A stretch of 57,193 bases of DNA from a virus: the IMG/VR virus record IMGVR_UViG_3300032331_001351, positions 1-57,193 of that record. One strand, given 5' to 3'. Shown here piece after piece: positions 49,307-57,193 of the stretch (position 1 is the first letter of the stretch; the number at the start of each line of letters is the position of its first letter). A model generated the notes under the pieces. That model had not been told where the DNA came from. It saw only the letters and a program-made list of their open reading frames with translations, and did no database searches. The position numbers and the translations under genes were made by a program.

Positions 49307-50047
49307 ATGTCAAACTGGCAAGATGCCTTGAGAAAAGGTAAACAAGATGTACCGCCCCGTATCTGCATTTACGGGGGTCACGGTATCGGTAAGTCCACCT
49401 TGGCTAGTAAGTTTCCAGCGCCGATTTTTATCAGCACTGAGGACGGTCTAGACTCGTTGGATGTTACCAGCTTCCCGCGTGCAGCTAAGGTTGAGGACGT
49501 GGTCGAGAACATCAAGACTCTCATCAAAGAGGATCATGCGTTCAAGACCGTGGTGATCGACTCGGTTGATTGGCTCATTGAGCCGCTCATCGTGAGCAAC
49601 GTGGAGTCTTCGCATGATGCTAAAGACCTTGCCTATGGCAAAGGTCAGATGCTCGTTGCTGAGGAGTTCCGCGAGATACTGCAAGGACTGGACGTGCTGC
49701 GCGTAAAGCGCCGTATGAACGTCGTGCTGATCGCTCACGCTGCGGTGGTGAAGTTTGAAGACCCGCGCACCGAACCCTACGACCGCTATCAGCCAAAGCT
49801 ACCTAATCGTTGCAATGCGCTGTTGCAGGAGTGGGCTGATGTGCTTGCGTTTGCCGCGTTCAAGGTGATCATTCGCAAGTCTGACTCCGGTTTCAATAAC
49901 CAGAAGAACCGAGGCGTAACAACCGGTGAGCGTTTGCTTCACTTTGTTGAGAACCCCGCTTTTGCTGCAAAGAACCGGTATACCTGTCCTGATGAGATTG
50001 AGATGACAATCGAAAATCTCGAGAAATTGATTCCCATTACTAAATAA
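49307..50047 (+). CDS. Sak4-like RecA-fold ATPase (AAA_24)
   Basis: I choose the ATG at 49307, preceded by AAAGGAG (8 nt spacing); the in-frame extension from 49229 overlaps the previous gene. The protein has 246 residues with Walker A YGGHGIGKST (22-31), a Walker B-like TVVIDSVDW (about 83-91) and a conserved ISTEDGLDSL loop near 45. Sak4-type proteins bind ssDNA and aid annealing or recombination. Its neighbours are a DUF669 protein, a nuclease and a resolvase. Confidence 0.85.
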   Translation: MSNWQDALRKGKQDVPPRICIYGGHGIGKSTLASKFPAPIFISTEDGLDSLDVTSFPRAAKVEDVVENIKTLIKEDHAFKTVVIDSVDWLIEPLIVSNVESSHDAKDLAYGKGQMLVAEEFREILQGLDVLRVKRRMNVVLIAHAAVVKFEDPRTEPYDRYQPKLPNRCNALLQEWADVLAFAAFKVIIRKSDSGFNNQKNRGVTTGERLLHFVENPAFAAKNRYTCPDEIEMTIENLEKLIPITK

Positions 50048-50064
50048 CTGAAGGAGTAATTAAC

Positions 50065-50568
50065 ATGGCTAAATTTGGCTTCGACGTCTCTGACGTCACC
50101 CCTGACACCGGTGCTACCGGTGGTTCTTATGACCCTATCCCTGAGGGCGAGTACATTCTGAAAGCTGTTGAAGCTGAAGAAAAAACAACTAGTGCCGGTA
50201 CAGGTTCTTACATCAAAGTGAAGTTTGAAGTTGTTAAGGGCGAGTTCGCCACCCGCCTGTTGTGGCAAAACTTCAACGTCAACAACCCGTCTGAGAAAGC
50301 TCAGCGTATCGGTCGTCAGCAGATGGTGGCTTGGGCTACTGCTTGCGGTAAGCCGGATGCCGATGATACTGACAAGCTGCTTGACAAGCCTTTCAGCGCG
50401 GCGGTGAGTATTGAGAAAGGTACTGGCGGCTATGCTGACAGCAACCGCATCAAAGCGTTCCTGTTCAACCAAGAAGCCGCCCCCGCCAAGGCAGCGCCTA
50501 AAGCCGCAGCTAAACCTGCCGCCGCAGCCGCGCCCGCCGCAGGTAAGTCAGCTAACCCTTGGGATTGA
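50065..50568 (+). CDS. DUF669 ssDNA-binding-type protein
   Basis: The protein has 167 residues. GFDVSDVTPDTGATGGSYDPIPEGEYILKAVEAEEKTTSAGTGSYIKVKFEVV and RLLWQNFNVNNPSEKAQRIGRQQM are the DUF669 pattern, a family that partners phage recombinases and probably has an OB-like fold. The C-terminus is an Ala/Pro/Lys-rich tail ending in NPWD, like the acidic tip of SSB proteins. It would protect ssDNA at forks. It has a GGAG-like AAGGAG leader. Confidence 0.85.
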   Translation: MAKFGFDVSDVTPDTGATGGSYDPIPEGEYILKAVEAEEKTTSAGTGSYIKVKFEVVKGEFATRLLWQNFNVNNPSEKAQRIGRQQMVAWATACGKPDADDTDKLLDKPFSAAVSIEKGTGGYADSNRIKAFLFNQEAAPAKAAPKAAAKPAAAAAPAAGKSANPWD

Positions 50569-50683
50569 TTTTAGGGGTGGTTAAGCCAGCGACTGAGGAT
50601 GTCAATGTGGGGGGTTTTCTGGCTTTCTACCTCACCTCGTTAACGACCAAATCAGCACCCCGCCTTATAACAGGAGAACTTAA
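50569..50683 (+). other. Intergenic gap with weak inverted repeats
   Basis: No gene is visible. AGCCAG (50584) and CTGGCT (50619) could form a stem with a 29-base loop, and the leader ends in AACAGGAGAACTT. I see no clear promoter or terminator. Confidence 0.4.
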
Positions 50684-51523
50684 ATGGTAGCTATACCGCC
50701 TAGACCAGAGCAGGAGATCATTAACCGGGTCTACGCTGCTATTGAGAAAGAGAAGTCGTCAACTGACCTCTACCTTGGGCGGCTTGGCTCGTCTTTTATA
50801 GGCGAAGAATGTATACGGCACATCTGGCTTGACTGGCGCGGGTTTGCCCGTGAAGGTTTTGACGGACGTATGCTTCGCCTGTTTGAGACGGGGCACTTGC
50901 AGGAGGAACGTATCGTGGCTGATTTGCGCCGCGCAGGGTTAGCCGTCTGGGACAAACAGGAAGATGGTAAGCAGTTTGAGTTCATTGACGAGACCGGGCA
51001 CTTCATCACTAAAGTGGACGGCGTTACTAAGGACGTACCGGATTCTGAAAAGACTCCGCATATTCTTGAGGTCAAGACGCACAATAAGAACAGCTTTAGC
51101 GGTGTCGTAAAGAAGGGTATTCAAGAGTCTAAACCGCTACACTATGCTCAGGTTCAAATCAGCATGGCGTTGGGCGGGTTTACTCGCGCACTTTACGTCG
51201 CTGTCTGCAAAGACGATGAACAGTTCTACGTTGAGCGCGTCAAGGAAGACAAAGAAGCGCAAGCAAAGTTGAAACAGAAAATCATCAAACTGACCGAGGC
51301 GCGTCTGCGCCCCGCCGGTATTAGTGATGACGGTAGCAGCTTCGGGTGTAAGTTTTGTAGTATGAAAGCGGTCTGCGTTCGTGAGGCTGAACCCTTACGT
51401 CACTGCCGTACTTGTTCTATGGCCACGCCTACCCCGGCAGGAACGTGGACATGCGAACTCAACAAAGAAACTCTCAGCATGGACGCCCAGCGTGCGGGCT
51501 GTGAGAATTACGAGGCATTATGA
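50684..51523 (+). CDS. PD-(D/E)XK nuclease with C-terminal Cys cluster (Cas4/RecB-like)
   Basis: The protein has 279 residues. HFITKVDGV gives Asp112 and HILEVKT gives Glu129 and Lys131, the PD-(D/E)XK catalytic set; an ETGHLQEERIVADL helix precedes it. The C-terminus has CKFCSMKAVC and CRTC, suggestive of a metal cluster such as the Fe-S site of Cas4-like nucleases. It would resect DNA ends during recombination or replication. Confidence 0.85.
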   Translation: MVAIPPRPEQEIINRVYAAIEKEKSSTDLYLGRLGSSFIGEECIRHIWLDWRGFAREGFDGRMLRLFETGHLQEERIVADLRRAGLAVWDKQEDGKQFEFIDETGHFITKVDGVTKDVPDSEKTPHILEVKTHNKNSFSGVVKKGIQESKPLHYAQVQISMALGGFTRALYVAVCKDDEQFYVERVKEDKEAQAKLKQKIIKLTEARLRPAGISDDGSSFGCKFCSMKAVCVREAEPLRHCRTCSMATPTPAGTWTCELNKETLSMDAQRAGCENYEAL

Positions 51524-51996
51524 TTACAATCGGTATTGATCCAGGACTCAGCGGCGCTATCGGCGTTCTACGTGACGGCGTTTTTGTAGCCGTGGAAGAT
51601 ATGCCGATCGTAGCTAAAGGCTCGGGTGCTGTAAAGAATGAAGTAGACCCTGCCGGGCTAATCACTATGCTCAGGAGGCACGCCCCCGCTGAGGAGGCGG
51701 TGTGCGTTGCACTTGAGCGGGTGAACGCTATGCCCGGTCAGGGGTCATCTTCTATTTTTAGTCTCGGGGATAGCTTCGGCTCTGCCCGAGCTTCTATTGC
51801 GGGGTGTCGTTTTGAAACAGTTTACATGACCCCGACGCAATGGAAGAAACATTTCAAACTAACTAGCGACAAAGAAATGAGCAGGGCGCTCGCGATTCGC
51901 ATGTTCCCTGAAGCGCCGCTCAACTTGAAGAAACACTCTGACCGTGCGGAGGCGTTGCTCATGGCTCGCTGGCTTTACGAGACGAGGTACAAATGA
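51520..51996 (+). CDS. RuvC-like Holliday junction resolvase
   Basis: The protein has 158 residues. GIDPGLSGAIG gives Asp7, VALERVN gives Glu66 and HSDRAEALLMA (Asp141, Glu144) completes the RNase H-fold acidic set. TPTQWKKHFKL and the C-terminal helices are typical of phage RuvC-like proteins. It overlaps the nuclease stop by 4 bases. It would resolve branched replication DNA before packaging. Confidence 0.88.
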   Translation: MITIGIDPGLSGAIGVLRDGVFVAVEDMPIVAKGSGAVKNEVDPAGLITMLRRHAPAEEAVCVALERVNAMPGQGSSSIFSLGDSFGSARASIAGCRFETVYMTPTQWKKHFKLTSDKEMSRALAIRMFPEAPLNLKKHSDRAEALLMARWLYETRYK

Positions 51997-52229
51997 TTGA
52001 CACGCGTATAAGCGGCATACCCTGCAAGGCAGAGATGGTCGGCGGGTATTACCAAAAGCCAGACTATGGCACATGGGCTAGCGACGTAGACTACTACGGA
52101 GGCTGGTTTGACGTAGAGTTTGAAATCTATGACCGTAAAGGCTATCGAGCAAAATGGCTTGAGAACAAAATGACCGCTAAAGATGAAGAGCGGATTGTCA
52201 ATGAACTAATTGAACAAGAAGGACGATAA
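51993..52229 (+). CDS. Conserved small phage protein of unknown function
   Basis: The protein has 78 residues. GYYQKPDYGTWASDVDYYGGWFDVEFEIYDRKGYRAKWLENKMT and a helical tail (DEERIVNELIEQE) recur in phage replication regions, but no role is known. It overlaps the resolvase by 4 bases. Confidence 0.7.
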   Translation: MIDTRISGIPCKAEMVGGYYQKPDYGTWASDVDYYGGWFDVEFEIYDRKGYRAKWLENKMTAKDEERIVNELIEQEGR

Positions 52230-52411
52230 TGGAAACTTTTGAACCTAAATGCCCTTGGCATATTCAAGTCGGTGATTTGTTTATCTCCCCCGGTCGGGTG
52301 CCTAACACGGGTACGGTCTGGATCGGCGAAGTGAAAAGCGCCGAAGGTGGTGAATTCAAAACTGAAGAATTAGCCGAAGTAATACGCAAGTTTTATAACG
52401 AAAAGTTCTGA
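52229..52411 (+). CDS. Small protein of unknown function, 60 residues
   Basis: The protein has 60 residues. WHIQVGDLFISPGRVPNTGTVWIGEVKSAEGGEF reads as a small beta barrel, and the tail KTEELAEVIRKFYNEKF is a helix. It shares single-base overlaps with both neighbours. No family recognised. Confidence 0.65.
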   Translation: METFEPKCPWHIQVGDLFISPGRVPNTGTVWIGEVKSAEGGEFKTEELAEVIRKFYNEKF

Positions 52412-52818
52412 TGCCAAAAATAGCCCCTACAAGGGTTAAGAAGCAGGTCGGGTTGAACCCGATAGCTCAGGCTGTTGCACGTGAAAACATGCGTAAAACT
52501 ATTCTTGATCAAAAAATTCAACTGTATACGACGCAAGAGGGTGAGTCGTGTGTTGAATTCTGTGTGCCTATGTTTACTTTGTTTTCGGCTTTGCTCTCAA
52601 CAGCTGAAGCCGACCCGAAAGTGGGCACTGACAATTACGAAGTACGGATCATGCGCGGGACACTTTCTGCGCTTGATCAAATGATAGCTGATAACTCATA
52701 CCGCCGCATAAATATTGTTTCACTTGAAACTGGGTTGGACTGTGCTCAGGCGCTGATCGCTAAGATCAACCCTGTGCTGTTCAATCAAGAGTGGAACAAA
52801 ATTGCGGGCGGTGTGTGA
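52411..52818 (+). CDS. Protein of unknown function at the end of the rightward operon
   Basis: The protein has 135 residues, mostly helical: PIAQAVARENMRKTILDQKIQLYTTQEGESCVEFCVPMFTLFSALLSTAEAD. The Cys pair has no clear partner. Its stop overlaps the next start (TGATG). Confidence 0.65.
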   Translation: MPKIAPTRVKKQVGLNPIAQAVARENMRKTILDQKIQLYTTQEGESCVEFCVPMFTLFSALLSTAEADPKVGTDNYEVRIMRGTLSALDQMIADNSYRRINIVSLETGLDCAQALIAKINPVLFNQEWNKIAGGV

Positions 52819-53018
52819 TGCCGTGGGCGTATATTCGCTCACTGCTCGGACCCGGACTTCATTGGGACAGGACTCAACAAGAACTGTTGAACGCGATAGC
52901 TCGGGCAGACCGCGAGGGTCAACACGATGCCGCTGACCATATTCGCATCATATTGCGTCTACGCAACAAAGTGTTGATGGACGTTGAGCAAAAAGAAACC
53001 CCGCCGGAGCGGGGTTAA
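52818..53018 (+). CDS. Last rightward gene, small helical protein, 66 residues
   Basis: I take the ATG at 52818 that overlaps the previous stop; an in-frame extension from 52791 overlaps the gene before it. The product, MPWAYIRSLLGPGLHWDRTQ with a helical body (QQELLNAIARADREGQHDAADHIRIIL), has no recognised domain. The last codons form the terminator 52997-53016. Confidence 0.65.
   Translation: MPWAYIRSLLGPGLHWDRTQQELLNAIARADREGQHDAADHIRIILRLRNKVLMDVEQKETPPERG
52997..53016 (-). terminator. Terminator at the convergent end of both operons
   Basis: AACCCCGC-CGGA-GCGGGGTT is a perfect 8-bp stem. On the minus strand it is followed by TCTTTTTGC, a good terminator for leftward transcription that ends behind 53059-55101. 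On the plus strand there is no T-run. It overlaps the last codons of 52818-53018. Confidence 0.85.
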
Positions 53019-53058
53019 AGGTTGGCAACTGCTCGTGAAGGAGACAGTGTAGAGAATT

Positions 53059-55101
53059 TTACTTCATTTTCTCTTTCTCAGCCGCGATGTCCGCATCAAT
53101 GTCAGGACCGATCATTTTGGTTCCTGGGATGTTAGAATCAAGTTGAATGTCAGTCTCAACGTCTTCAGGCGCGGCTTTAGTGTCGATAGGTGAAGGCGGG
53201 AACGCTGCCGTGGTGCCCATGATAGCGCCGGTTTCGCCTTTACCAAGGCGTTTAGCCCCCGCAGCGGCTTTAACCTCATACTGCTCGATCAATTTGACCG
53301 CAGCCGCAACTTCATGCGGATCGCTGGACATGAGCAACTTGCCGACTTTCTCAGCAACTTCATCAGTCATCGTAGCGCCGCGTGCTAAGCGTGCTGCCAT
53401 GTTGGTCAGAGACCCCCAAAATCCTCCCGAGACGGCGTCCGCAACCGCAGCCCCCACACCTGGACCTTCTTCAAAGCGTTCGCGTGCCTGAGTGCGTCTT
53501 CCGGTAGCCGCGCCGCCTAAGATACGATTGGATTGTTGGAACAACTGCGCTTCACGTTCAAGCGCTGACTTGAACATTTCAAATTTAGCAGGGCTATCAA
53601 ATAATGGCTGTAACTTAGCTTGCATTTCAGGCGAACCGATGATGCGTTGGGCGGCGTTGATATTGCCTGACGGATCCATGATCTTGCTGTAAAGATCACG
53701 CACCACACCTGTACGGAACGCATCTTTTTCAGCCGCGCCCATTTTGCCGATCATGTCAATAACCTGCTCGTGATCGAGTTTGTTAAAATCATTCATACCT
53801 GCGCGCATTGCGTCAAGCACTTCCATGTCACCAGAATATGCTTGACGAGCCTTGAGGTAAGGCGAGTTCGCGCCGCCTGTAGCTTCATCAATCGCGTTAA
53901 CATATACGTTACGCAATTGTTTGAGAGCGTTAGCTTCGGCGCTGCTCATACCTTTAGCGCTAGTGTAACCGGCTTCAATAGTAGCGTCGATACCGCGCTT
54001 GACGTAATCAAGAGTGCGGACATCAGGTAGTTTTGTCAACTCAAGAATCTCATTCCCGTTAGCGTCAAATTTACCGCTAGGTTTATAGATTTCGGGCAAA
54101 GCAAACTTACTGGGGTCTTCTCCACGCAATTTAGCAGCTTGAGCCTCGGTATCAGCAATACTACGCGCTTTGCCCCAGAATTCTTGAAAGCGCGGGTTTT
54201 TCAACGCTTCAATAATACGCGGGTCATCTACGTCACCAAAAGCGTACGCGTCATCATAAAGCGTACCGGCTTGCTTACGCAAGTCAGCAACCATTTTTTG
54301 TTCATCAGCGTAGAAGTTACCAGACTTGATCCCTTTACGAGTTTGCGCATAAGTACGCTCACGTGCGCCAGCGGTTTGCTCGCCGAGTTTCTTTTCAACT
54401 AGACGACCGCTAGGACCGCTACGTTGGGCAACAGTCTCAGCTAAGTCAACTAGCGCCGGGTCAGCATTAGCTATAGTTGAAGGAATGTTACGGGCGCGGT
54501 CTTGAATAACTTTCTGCTCAATCTGTTGAGGAGTCATGCCTGACTCATTGATGGCACGAGACACTTTACCTGCCGCAGCGTTCGTGACAGTAGCTTCGCT
54601 CGGAGCAAGGCGGTCACGCAACCACCTAGCACCCGCACCACCGGCACGAATGACGGCAGGAGCGCCGCCCCCTACGACCCCGCCAACTACTGTACCGGTC
54701 GCGGCACCAGTACCCCGTTCACCGGGTTGAGCCGAACCAGCACCAGAAACCGCGCCGGTGGTCATACCCGTCACCATACCACGCGCATACGGGTTAGCAG
54801 CTAAACGAGCTAACGCGCTCGCAGCAACCGGTGCGGCAGTGCCACCTGTAGCCGGGGTAGCTAACATCGCGGCTAAAGCCGGAGCAGCGCCGCCACCGAA
54901 CTCAAGAGCCGGGGCTACAAACGGGTTCTCTTTAGAATACTGCGCGTATTCTTGGTTGATCTTAGCGAGTTCAGTCTCATAACCTTTACTACCGGCGAGT
55001 TTAGAGCGAAGCCATGCCTCAGCTTCATCACCCCAACCCATGCCGAGACCCTGCCCAACGGCGGCTCGCGCCGCGCCCACGTACGGATTAGCTGTAGCCA
55101 T
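53059..55101 (-). CDS. Internal virion protein, glycine-zipper ejection-protein candidate
   Basis: The protein has 680 residues. After a charged N-terminus (GDEAEAWLRSKL) the segment about 65-165 is strongly hydrophobic and Gly/Ala-rich (FGGGAAPALAAMLATPATGG, GMVTGMTTGAVSGAGS), as expected of a membrane-active ejection protein. The rest is helical with many Ala/Gln/Lys (KQLRNVYVNAIDEATGG). It starts with an ATG overlapping the stop of the 1124-residue protein. It closes the leftward operon that began at 9087 and crosses the circle join. Confidence 0.75.
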   Translation of the reverse strand: MATANPYVGAARAAVGQGLGMGWGDEAEAWLRSKLAGSKGYETELAKINQEYAQYSKENPFVAPALEFGGGAAPALAAMLATPATGGTAAPVAASALARLAANPYARGMVTGMTTGAVSGAGSAQPGERGTGAATGTVVGGVVGGGAPAVIRAGGAGARWLRDRLAPSEATVTNAAAGKVSRAINESGMTPQQIEQKVIQDRARNIPSTIANADPALVDLAETVAQRSGPSGRLVEKKLGEQTAGARERTYAQTRKGIKSGNFYADEQKMVADLRKQAGTLYDDAYAFGDVDDPRIIEALKNPRFQEFWGKARSIADTEAQAAKLRGEDPSKFALPEIYKPSGKFDANGNEILELTKLPDVRTLDYVKRGIDATIEAGYTSAKGMSSAEANALKQLRNVYVNAIDEATGGANSPYLKARQAYSGDMEVLDAMRAGMNDFNKLDHEQVIDMIGKMGAAEKDAFRTGVVRDLYSKIMDPSGNINAAQRIIGSPEMQAKLQPLFDSPAKFEMFKSALEREAQLFQQSNRILGGAATGRRTQARERFEEGPGVGAAVADAVSGGFWGSLTNMAARLARGATMTDEVAEKVGKLLMSSDPHEVAAAVKLIEQYEVKAAAGAKRLGKGETGAIMGTTAAFPPSPIDTKAAPEDVETDIQLDSNIPGTKMIGPDIDADIAAEKEKMK

Positions 55102-57193
55102 TACTCATTCCCTCCCTCAAGCGGAGTCGTTGTACGGTAAGCGCCAGAAGTGATTTGATCCAGGCGACCTTGTTCCCGAGCCATGCGGTCTTGCAGCACT
55201 TTGTAAGTGCGCTTGATGATCGCGCCGCGCTCTTCTTTAGTCTTAGCGCCGATACCTTCAAGCTCGAGCAAAATTGAGCGTTCACCCTCAGTCGGGTTAC
55301 CGCCGAACGTAGCGCGAAGTTTAGCGAGACCTTGAGAACCGAGCAGGTTATTAAGGATACGGGTGTTGACGATTGTAGGATCTTTAGAACCCGCTGCCTC
55401 AGACAACCACTGCTGACCTTTGTCCATCCAGCCACCGGCTAGTGAGTTCGGGTTCAGCGCGTAAGCCTGTTTCAAGTCAGCTAGAGATTGTTTGCTAGAA
55501 GCAATCATGTCCTCAGCTTCTTTTTTCATATTGACTTCGGTGGGGCTTAATTTAGCCTGTTGAACTTTCTGATTTTCAAACTTGTTCTGCGCAAGCGCTA
55601 AATTAGCTTGAGCCAAAGAAACCCCGGCAAGAGACGCATTAATCTGCGCCAGTTTACCTTCGACGTTCAGATTACCGATCTCAGCAACCCGTTTCTGATA
55701 AGCAGGTGTACCGGGTTTGAGACCCTCATCAAGTGCCTGCTTGCCCGCAGTAGACTGAGGCTCACCGGACTTGATGTAATCTTTGATGAGTTCAGTAGCG
55801 ATAGCTCGCTTGTCTTTCATCTCTTCACCGGTCAACGCACGCAACGTGTTCAAGTCTTCTTTTGCTGAGGTCATCTTCATTTTCTGACCTTCAAGCGCGA
55901 GAGCAAGTTTCTGCTGACCTGCGGCGCGTTTGTTTTTAGCAAACTCACCTAGCTCTTTACCGACCATGCTGAGGTTCTCACTGAACTGACCGGTTTTAGT
56001 CGGTGCGCCAAACGCTGAGGCTAAGCGGAAATACATTTCGGCTTTAGAACTCTGTGCATCTTCAGGTGAGTTCATAGCGCCGGTGAGCATTTTAGCAAAT
56101 GCATCGCTCTCAGCTTTTGCGCTTTCTCGAGCAGTTTTCAAGTCTGCAGAATACGCGCTGTCTTTTGGACCATACGTGGCGAGAAGGGCTTGAATGTTAC
56201 CCATGCGCTCATCACCGAAAGGCGCTGGCGCTTTAGGCGGCACAGGGGCAACTTGCGCTACCGGCTGAGGAGCAGTTTTAGCATTGTTCACAGCGATCTC
56301 AGTCAATACTGATTTCGGCGGTGCGGCAACGACGGGCGGCTCAGTAGTTACCGGCGCTGGACGCGCAGCCATATCTACAGGAGAAGTTACGGCTTCAGAA
56401 GTAGGTGTGAAAAACCGATTCTTAAAATCTTGTTCTTCTTCAGGGTTTGCATAGTCATGTTTATACCTGACAGGACCAGCTGTTTGGTAATGAGTTTTCA
56501 CCGGACCACCTTGTGCGTACTTGTCGGCGAGGTCATGAACCGAACCACCATCTGCCCACTTGAACACTTTTGATATTCCGCCAGTTAAACCAGACACAAG
56601 GCTAGTTGCAGCGCTCGGGATATTTCCTTGTATAAACTGACGCCCAGCATTGACATAGTCATACGTTGGACCTATAGCGCTTGATAACACTGTATTTAAA
56701 CCCAATCTAGCTAGTTTATTAGTAGTATCATTGCCTCCACCACTATTGCCACCACTAACATTATTACTTACTACAACATTGCGATTGAAAGGGCTGCTAG
56801 TATAACGGGTTGCTATTTCAGGTTGAGCGGCTTGTATAAACTCCTCCATCTTATCAGCATTAATTTCATTACCAAATCGGTTTGCCCAATATTCAATGCC
56901 ACCCTGATCAGGAGCACGACCTAAAACCTCTTGATACAAATTTGCAATATCAGCACGAGCTTCCGGCATGTCGGCAAGTTTAGACACAGGTACACCCGGA
57001 CCCGGCGCAACATAATCGGCAGGTTTAGGAGGTCCATAATCAGCAGCTTTGAATAAAGGGCTACGGTACCCACTAAAATTTAAACCAGATGTAACAGGAG
57101 GGGTGATTAAGCTGTTGTAATTTTGTGTTATCTGCTCAGGGGTTTGACCATAGCGTGTAGCCAGTGTATTGGCTAAGTTATCGTTCATTCCAC
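55101..57193 (-). CDS. Large internal virion protein, C-terminal part (continues from base 1)
   Basis: This is the C-terminal part of the 1124-residue protein that starts at 1405. The methionine at 57188 is residue 430 of the true protein and not a start: the frame is open upstream through the circle join. Residues about 510-535 of the full protein carry a DUF4214-like signature (LYQEVLGRAPDQGG then YW). A hydrophobic segment and a second GGSVHDLADKYAQGG peptide follow. The C-terminal half is alpha-helical, with a long Ala/Gln/Lys coiled region. The stop codon TAA overlaps the start of the next leftward gene (TAATG). Such proteins sit in internal or ejection-protein operons of podoviruses, and a DNA-ejection or head-internal role is inferred. 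Confidence 0.85.
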   Translation of the reverse strand, partial: GMNDNLANTLATRYGQTPEQITQNYNSLITPPVTSGLNFSGYRSPLFKAADYGPPKPADYVAPGPGVPVSKLADMPEARADIANLYQEVLGRAPDQGGIEYWANRFGNEINADKMEEFIQAAQPEIATRYTSSPFNRNVVVSNNVSGGNSGGGNDTTNKLARLGLNTVLSSAIGPTYDYVNAGRQFIQGNIPSAATSLVSGLTGGISKVFKWADGGSVHDLADKYAQGGPVKTHYQTAGPVRYKHDYANPEEEQDFKNRFFTPTSEAVTSPVDMAARPAPVTTEPPVVAAPPKSVLTEIAVNNAKTAPQPVAQVAPVPPKAPAPFGDERMGNIQALLATYGPKDSAYSADLKTARESAKAESDAFAKMLTGAMNSPEDAQSSKAEMYFRLASAFGAPTKTGQFSENLSMVGKELGEFAKNKRAAGQQKLALALEGQKMKMTSAKEDLNTLRALTGEEMKDKRAIATELIKDYIKSGEPQSTAGKQALDEGLKPGTPAYQKRVAEIGNLNVEGKLAQINASLAGVSLAQANLALAQNKFENQKVQQAKLSPTEVNMKKEAEDMIASSKQSLADLKQAYALNPNSLAGGWMDKGQQWLSEAAGSKDPTIVNTRILNNLLGSQGLAKLRATFGGNPTEGERSILLELEGIGAKTKEERGAIIKRTYKVLQDRMAREQGRLDQITSGAYRTTTPLEGGNE
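57071..57193. repeat. Terminal direct repeat, right copy (circular contig overlap)
   Basis: This is the exact copy of 1-123. Removing one copy closes the circle and joins the two halves of the gene read leftward from 1405 to 1 and from 57070 to 55101. Confidence 0.95.

Noticed and set aside
50569-50683. Terminator or small RNA in the gap behind DUF669
   Set aside because: The inverted repeat has a 29-base loop and no T-run; evidence is too thin.
1-57193. tRNA genes, CRISPR arrays, integrase/excisionase, insertion sequences
   Set aside because: I looked for acceptor/anticodon stem patterns, regular spacer-repeat units, tyrosine/serine recombinase motifs and transposase DDE motifs and found none. 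A covariance-model scan would settle the tRNA point.

Overview
The window is an essentially complete genome of a lytic, short-tailed (podovirus-type) tailed phage of a bacterium. The first 123 bases (1-123) recur exactly at 57071-57193, so the contig is a closed circle cut at an arbitrary point with a unique length of 57070 bp. The cut falls inside a virion gene, which reads from 1405 down to 1 and continues from 57070 down to 55101 as one 1124-residue protein. I see no integrase, repressor, tRNA, CRISPR array, insertion sequence or phage RNA polymerase. Sigma70-like promoters imply use of the host RNA polymerase. The head-to-tail protein set (P22 gp10/gp4-like proteins, glycine-zipper ejection proteins, no tape measure or sheath) argues for a podovirus. 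The style of the fibres and of the GG-rich virion proteins resembles phages of aquatic Proteobacteria, but the host cannot be proven from this sequence.

Layout. (a) Leftward, from 39643 down to 34307: a superfamily II helicase, a primase-polymerase/RepA-type helicase, a chain of five coupled mini-genes, an array of about ten 10-bp repeats (34950-35195), then the small and large terminase subunits. (b) Leftward, 32749 to 20667: a polyvalent-like virion protein, the portal, a GroES-like co-chaperonin, scaffold, decoration proteins, the Mu/HK97-type major capsid protein and a connector. (c) Leftward, 20666 to 11248: a receptor-binding region with a long fibre, a ferritin-like protein, small fibre proteins and three paralogous fibronectin-type tip proteins. 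(d) Leftward, 11238 to 9193: a lysis cassette of small coiled-coil membrane proteins, a GTA-type holin and an M15 peptidase endolysin. (e) Leftward, 9087 to 1415 and across the circle join to 53059: connector, fibre, DNA-stabilisation protein and a set of internal or ejection proteins. (f) Rightward, 39904 to 53018: small early genes, a DNA-base hypermodification cassette (41578-46256), an HD phosphohydrolase, a DUF3310 protein, a family B DNA polymerase, then a Sak4-like ATPase, DUF669 protein, Cas4/RecB-like nuclease and RuvC-like resolvase.

The most exciting system is the tight rightward operon at 41578-46256. It encodes a fold-type II PLP enzyme, an amino acid:DNA transferase/alpha-glutamyl-putrescinyl-thymine pyrophosphorylase-like protein, a P-loop 5-hydroxymethyl-dU DNA kinase-like protein, a separate 5hmdU-kinase-type helical-domain protein and a thymidylate-synthase homologue. 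Together they read as a pathway that makes 5-hydroxymethyl-dU, incorporates it, activates it by pyrophosphorylation in DNA and then attaches and edits an amino-acid-derived group. The enzyme combination (fold-type II PLP enzyme, split kinase, no radical SAM gene seen) does not match a pathway I can name exactly.

Regulation. At least five leftward promoters and one rightward promoter share a TTGCCT-like -35 box (often followed by a T-tract), a 16-18 bp spacer and TATAAT. Two promoters, one of this family and one divergent, carry perfect dyads in or around the -10/-35 region. Three strong hairpin terminators (22995-23010, 23603-23620, 52997-53016) all serve leftward transcription and isolate the capsid transcripts. 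Rightward early genes share a leader built on AATAACTGGAGAACT.
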